DNA of 5,279 nucleotides from the NCBI GenBank assembly GCA_964593515.1, contig CAZQJH010000107.1:1-5279 (forward strand), given 5' to 3'. Below the pieces are notes generated by a model. It was not told where the DNA came from. It ran no database searches and saw only the letters and a list, made by a program, of their open reading frames with translations. Below, one piece after another: positions 4,297 through 5,279 of this stretch (the stretch's first letter is position 1; each line of letters begins with the position of its first letter). This DNA comes from JAXJYR01 sp964593515 (GTDB taxonomy: Bacteria; Bacillota_I; Bacilli_A; Erysipelotrichales; Erysipelotrichaceae). Both the position numbers and the translations under genes were made by a program.

Positions 4297-5279
4297 CTAC
4301 CTTTCAATTGTTAATGCATATTGTTTAAAATAAATACTACTACCATTAATAACTAATAAAAATAATCCCGCTGTTTGTGACCAATAAATCGTAGCATCTA
4401 ACATTCCATGTAATAATAAAGTTATGATAAAGGCCATAATCAATGACAACATCCGCATATCAATTCTTCTTCTAGTCATTAAATATATTTCTTTGATATT
4501 ATCAAAGAAATATATTCCTAACAATAAGGTACCAATTATTCCATGGCTTAATAATGTTTCTAAATAAACATTATGCGCATGATATGTTGGATGTCCATCA
4601 TATTGTTTATAGATTAAATGATATGTTCTTGGACCACATCCAACTAATAAATGGTCTTTAATTCCTTTAAGCGCAGCATTCCAAATTCTTCCTCGTTTTA
4701 AAAAGTCCTTTACAATACTACTAGCACGATGTAATAAACTTGGATTAAAGATAATCGCCCCAATTCCCCCTACACCTACTAGAGAACATAATTTAATATA
4801 AATCGAGCGTTTATTAATAATAAACATTACAGGTATCGTAATAACAAATGGAATCCATGCCGTTCGACATCCACTTAAATATAATACAAATAAGTTTAAT
4901 AAGATTGTCACAACATAGAAAATAATACGATGTATTTGTTTCATTTGCATCATTTTATAAATTCCAATTAAGATTAAGAATTCAATCATCATTGCATAAT
5001 AATTAGCATTCATAAAGGTCGCATTAATACGATACTTTGGTGAATCTTCAACTACTAAACTAAAGAAATTATAGTCTAGATGATCGACAATTCTAGCATA
5101 TTCCATTAAAGCATATAATGCTGCAAACCATGATAAGATTAATGATAAATCCAATAATAATTCAAATAATCGTCGATTACAAATTTGGCGATAATAAAGC
5201 ATAAATAATAACAGGGATACCATTATATAAGCATGAGCTAATCCTTCATAGTTACCATAAAATATACATATCCCTAGAT
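4297..5279 (-). CDS. O-antigen ligase/polymerase (Wzy_C) family membrane protein, 5' part cut by the right window edge
   Basis: The frame is open without a stop to the right edge; the first ATG in the window (5221-5223) is probably internal, because the frame continues upstream with sequence such as YGNYEGLAHAYI and relatives are about 400 residues or more. At least 327 codons are present. Counting from the Met at 5223, family features are FMNANYYAMM (70-79), the SGCRTAW motif after a membrane span (117-123), GRIWNAALKGIKDHLLVGCGPRTY (178-201) and HAHNVYLETLLSHGIIGTLLLG (215-236), with about eight further membrane spans. These residues are typical of O-antigen ligase/Wzy-type enzymes, including TuaE of Gram-positive bacteria, which join undecaprenyl-linked glycans outside the membrane. 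Whether it polymerises a glycan or attaches one to a carrier cannot be decided here. The stop TAG lies within the ribosome site of the next gene, 7 bases before its ATG, so it is cotranscribed with ywzB and spoIID. A 16-bp palindrome lies in its C-terminal part. Confidence 0.85.
   Translation of the reverse strand, partial: LGICIFYGNYEGLAHAYIMVSLLLFMLYYRQICNRRLFELLLDLSLILSWFAALYALMEYARIVDHLDYNFFSLVVEDSPKYRINATFMNANYYAMMIEFLILIGIYKMMQMKQIHRIIFYVVTILLNLFVLYLSGCRTAWIPFVITIPVMFIINKRSIYIKLCSLVGVGGIGAIIFNPSLLHRASSIVKDFLKRGRIWNAALKGIKDHLLVGCGPRTYHLIYKQYDGHPTYHAHNVYLETLLSHGIIGTLLLGIYFFDNIKEIYLMTRRRIDMRMLSLIMAFIITLLLHGMLDATIYWSQTAGLFLLVINGSSIYFKQYALTIER
4482..4516. repeat. Perfect 16-bp palindrome with a 3-base loop inside the ligase-like gene
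   Basis: AATATATTTCTTTGAT (4482-4497) and ATCAAAGAAATATATT (4501-4516) are exact reverse complements around the loop ATT (4498-4500). On the minus strand the hairpin encodes YFFDNIKEIYL (residues 238-248 from the Met at 5223), a loop between two membrane spans. The stem is strongly AT-rich. It could form in the mRNA and stall ribosomes, act as a processing site, or extrude as a cruciform. No T tract of terminator type follows. Confidence 0.75.

Noticed and set aside
1..5279. Absence of TGA stop codons in all six visible gene ends
   Set aside because: Stops are TAA or TAG only, but six genes is too small a sample, and Trp residues checked use TGG with no sign of a changed code.

Overview
The window is very AT-rich (about 30% GC by eye) and every recognisable gene lies on the minus strand, so transcription runs from right to left. 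Two genes, spoIID and spoIIQ, belong to the endospore engulfment machinery. They sit with an mbl-type actin gene and a ywzB-like (DUF1146) gene, in the order ywzB - spoIID - spoIIQ - mbl known from Bacillus. This points to a low-GC, spore-forming Firmicute. The extreme AT content and the lack of spoIIID suggest an Erysipelotrichia- or Turicibacter-like gut lineage rather than a true Bacillus, but that placement is inference. TGG is used for Trp and all genes read with the standard code, so this is not a TGA=Trp mollicute.

In transcription order, from the right edge, there is first an O-antigen ligase/polymerase-family membrane protein cut off by the edge (4297-5279). It runs directly into a 62-residue DUF1146 membrane protein (4101-4289), whose stop overlaps the ATG of spoIID (3232-4101). 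A 45-base gap carrying a sigma-F/sigma-G-like promoter leads to a spoIIQ-like LytM gene (2617-3186). A 97-base spacer, measured to the chosen mbl start, holds a perfect 14-bp inverted repeat and a vegetative promoter with an extended -10. Next come mbl (1536-2522) and a TagO/WecA-type glycosyl-phosphate transferase (468-1526), coupled by a 9-base gap and closed by a strong intrinsic terminator (429-469). Beyond it, a separate membrane-protein gene starts at 351 and runs off the left edge. Its start codon could be buried in a leader hairpin.

Functionally this is an envelope and sporulation block. SpoIID degrades septal peptidoglycan during engulfment, and SpoIIQ forms the forespore half of the SpoIIQ-SpoIIIAH channel. 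Mbl guides side-wall synthesis, TagO starts undecaprenyl-linked wall polymer synthesis, and the O-antigen-ligase-like protein probably polymerises or transfers a glycan. Two transcription units are likely: an upstream wzy-like/ywzB/spoIID unit with forespore-specific spoIIQ, and a vegetative mbl-tagO unit.

I see no mobile element, CRISPR array, tRNA or rRNA, and no strong case for an entirely new system. The points most worth checking are non-coding: the inverted repeat over the mbl promoter, the start-codon hairpin at 349-399, the forespore-type promoter before spoIIQ, and a perfect 16-bp palindrome inside the ligase-like gene.
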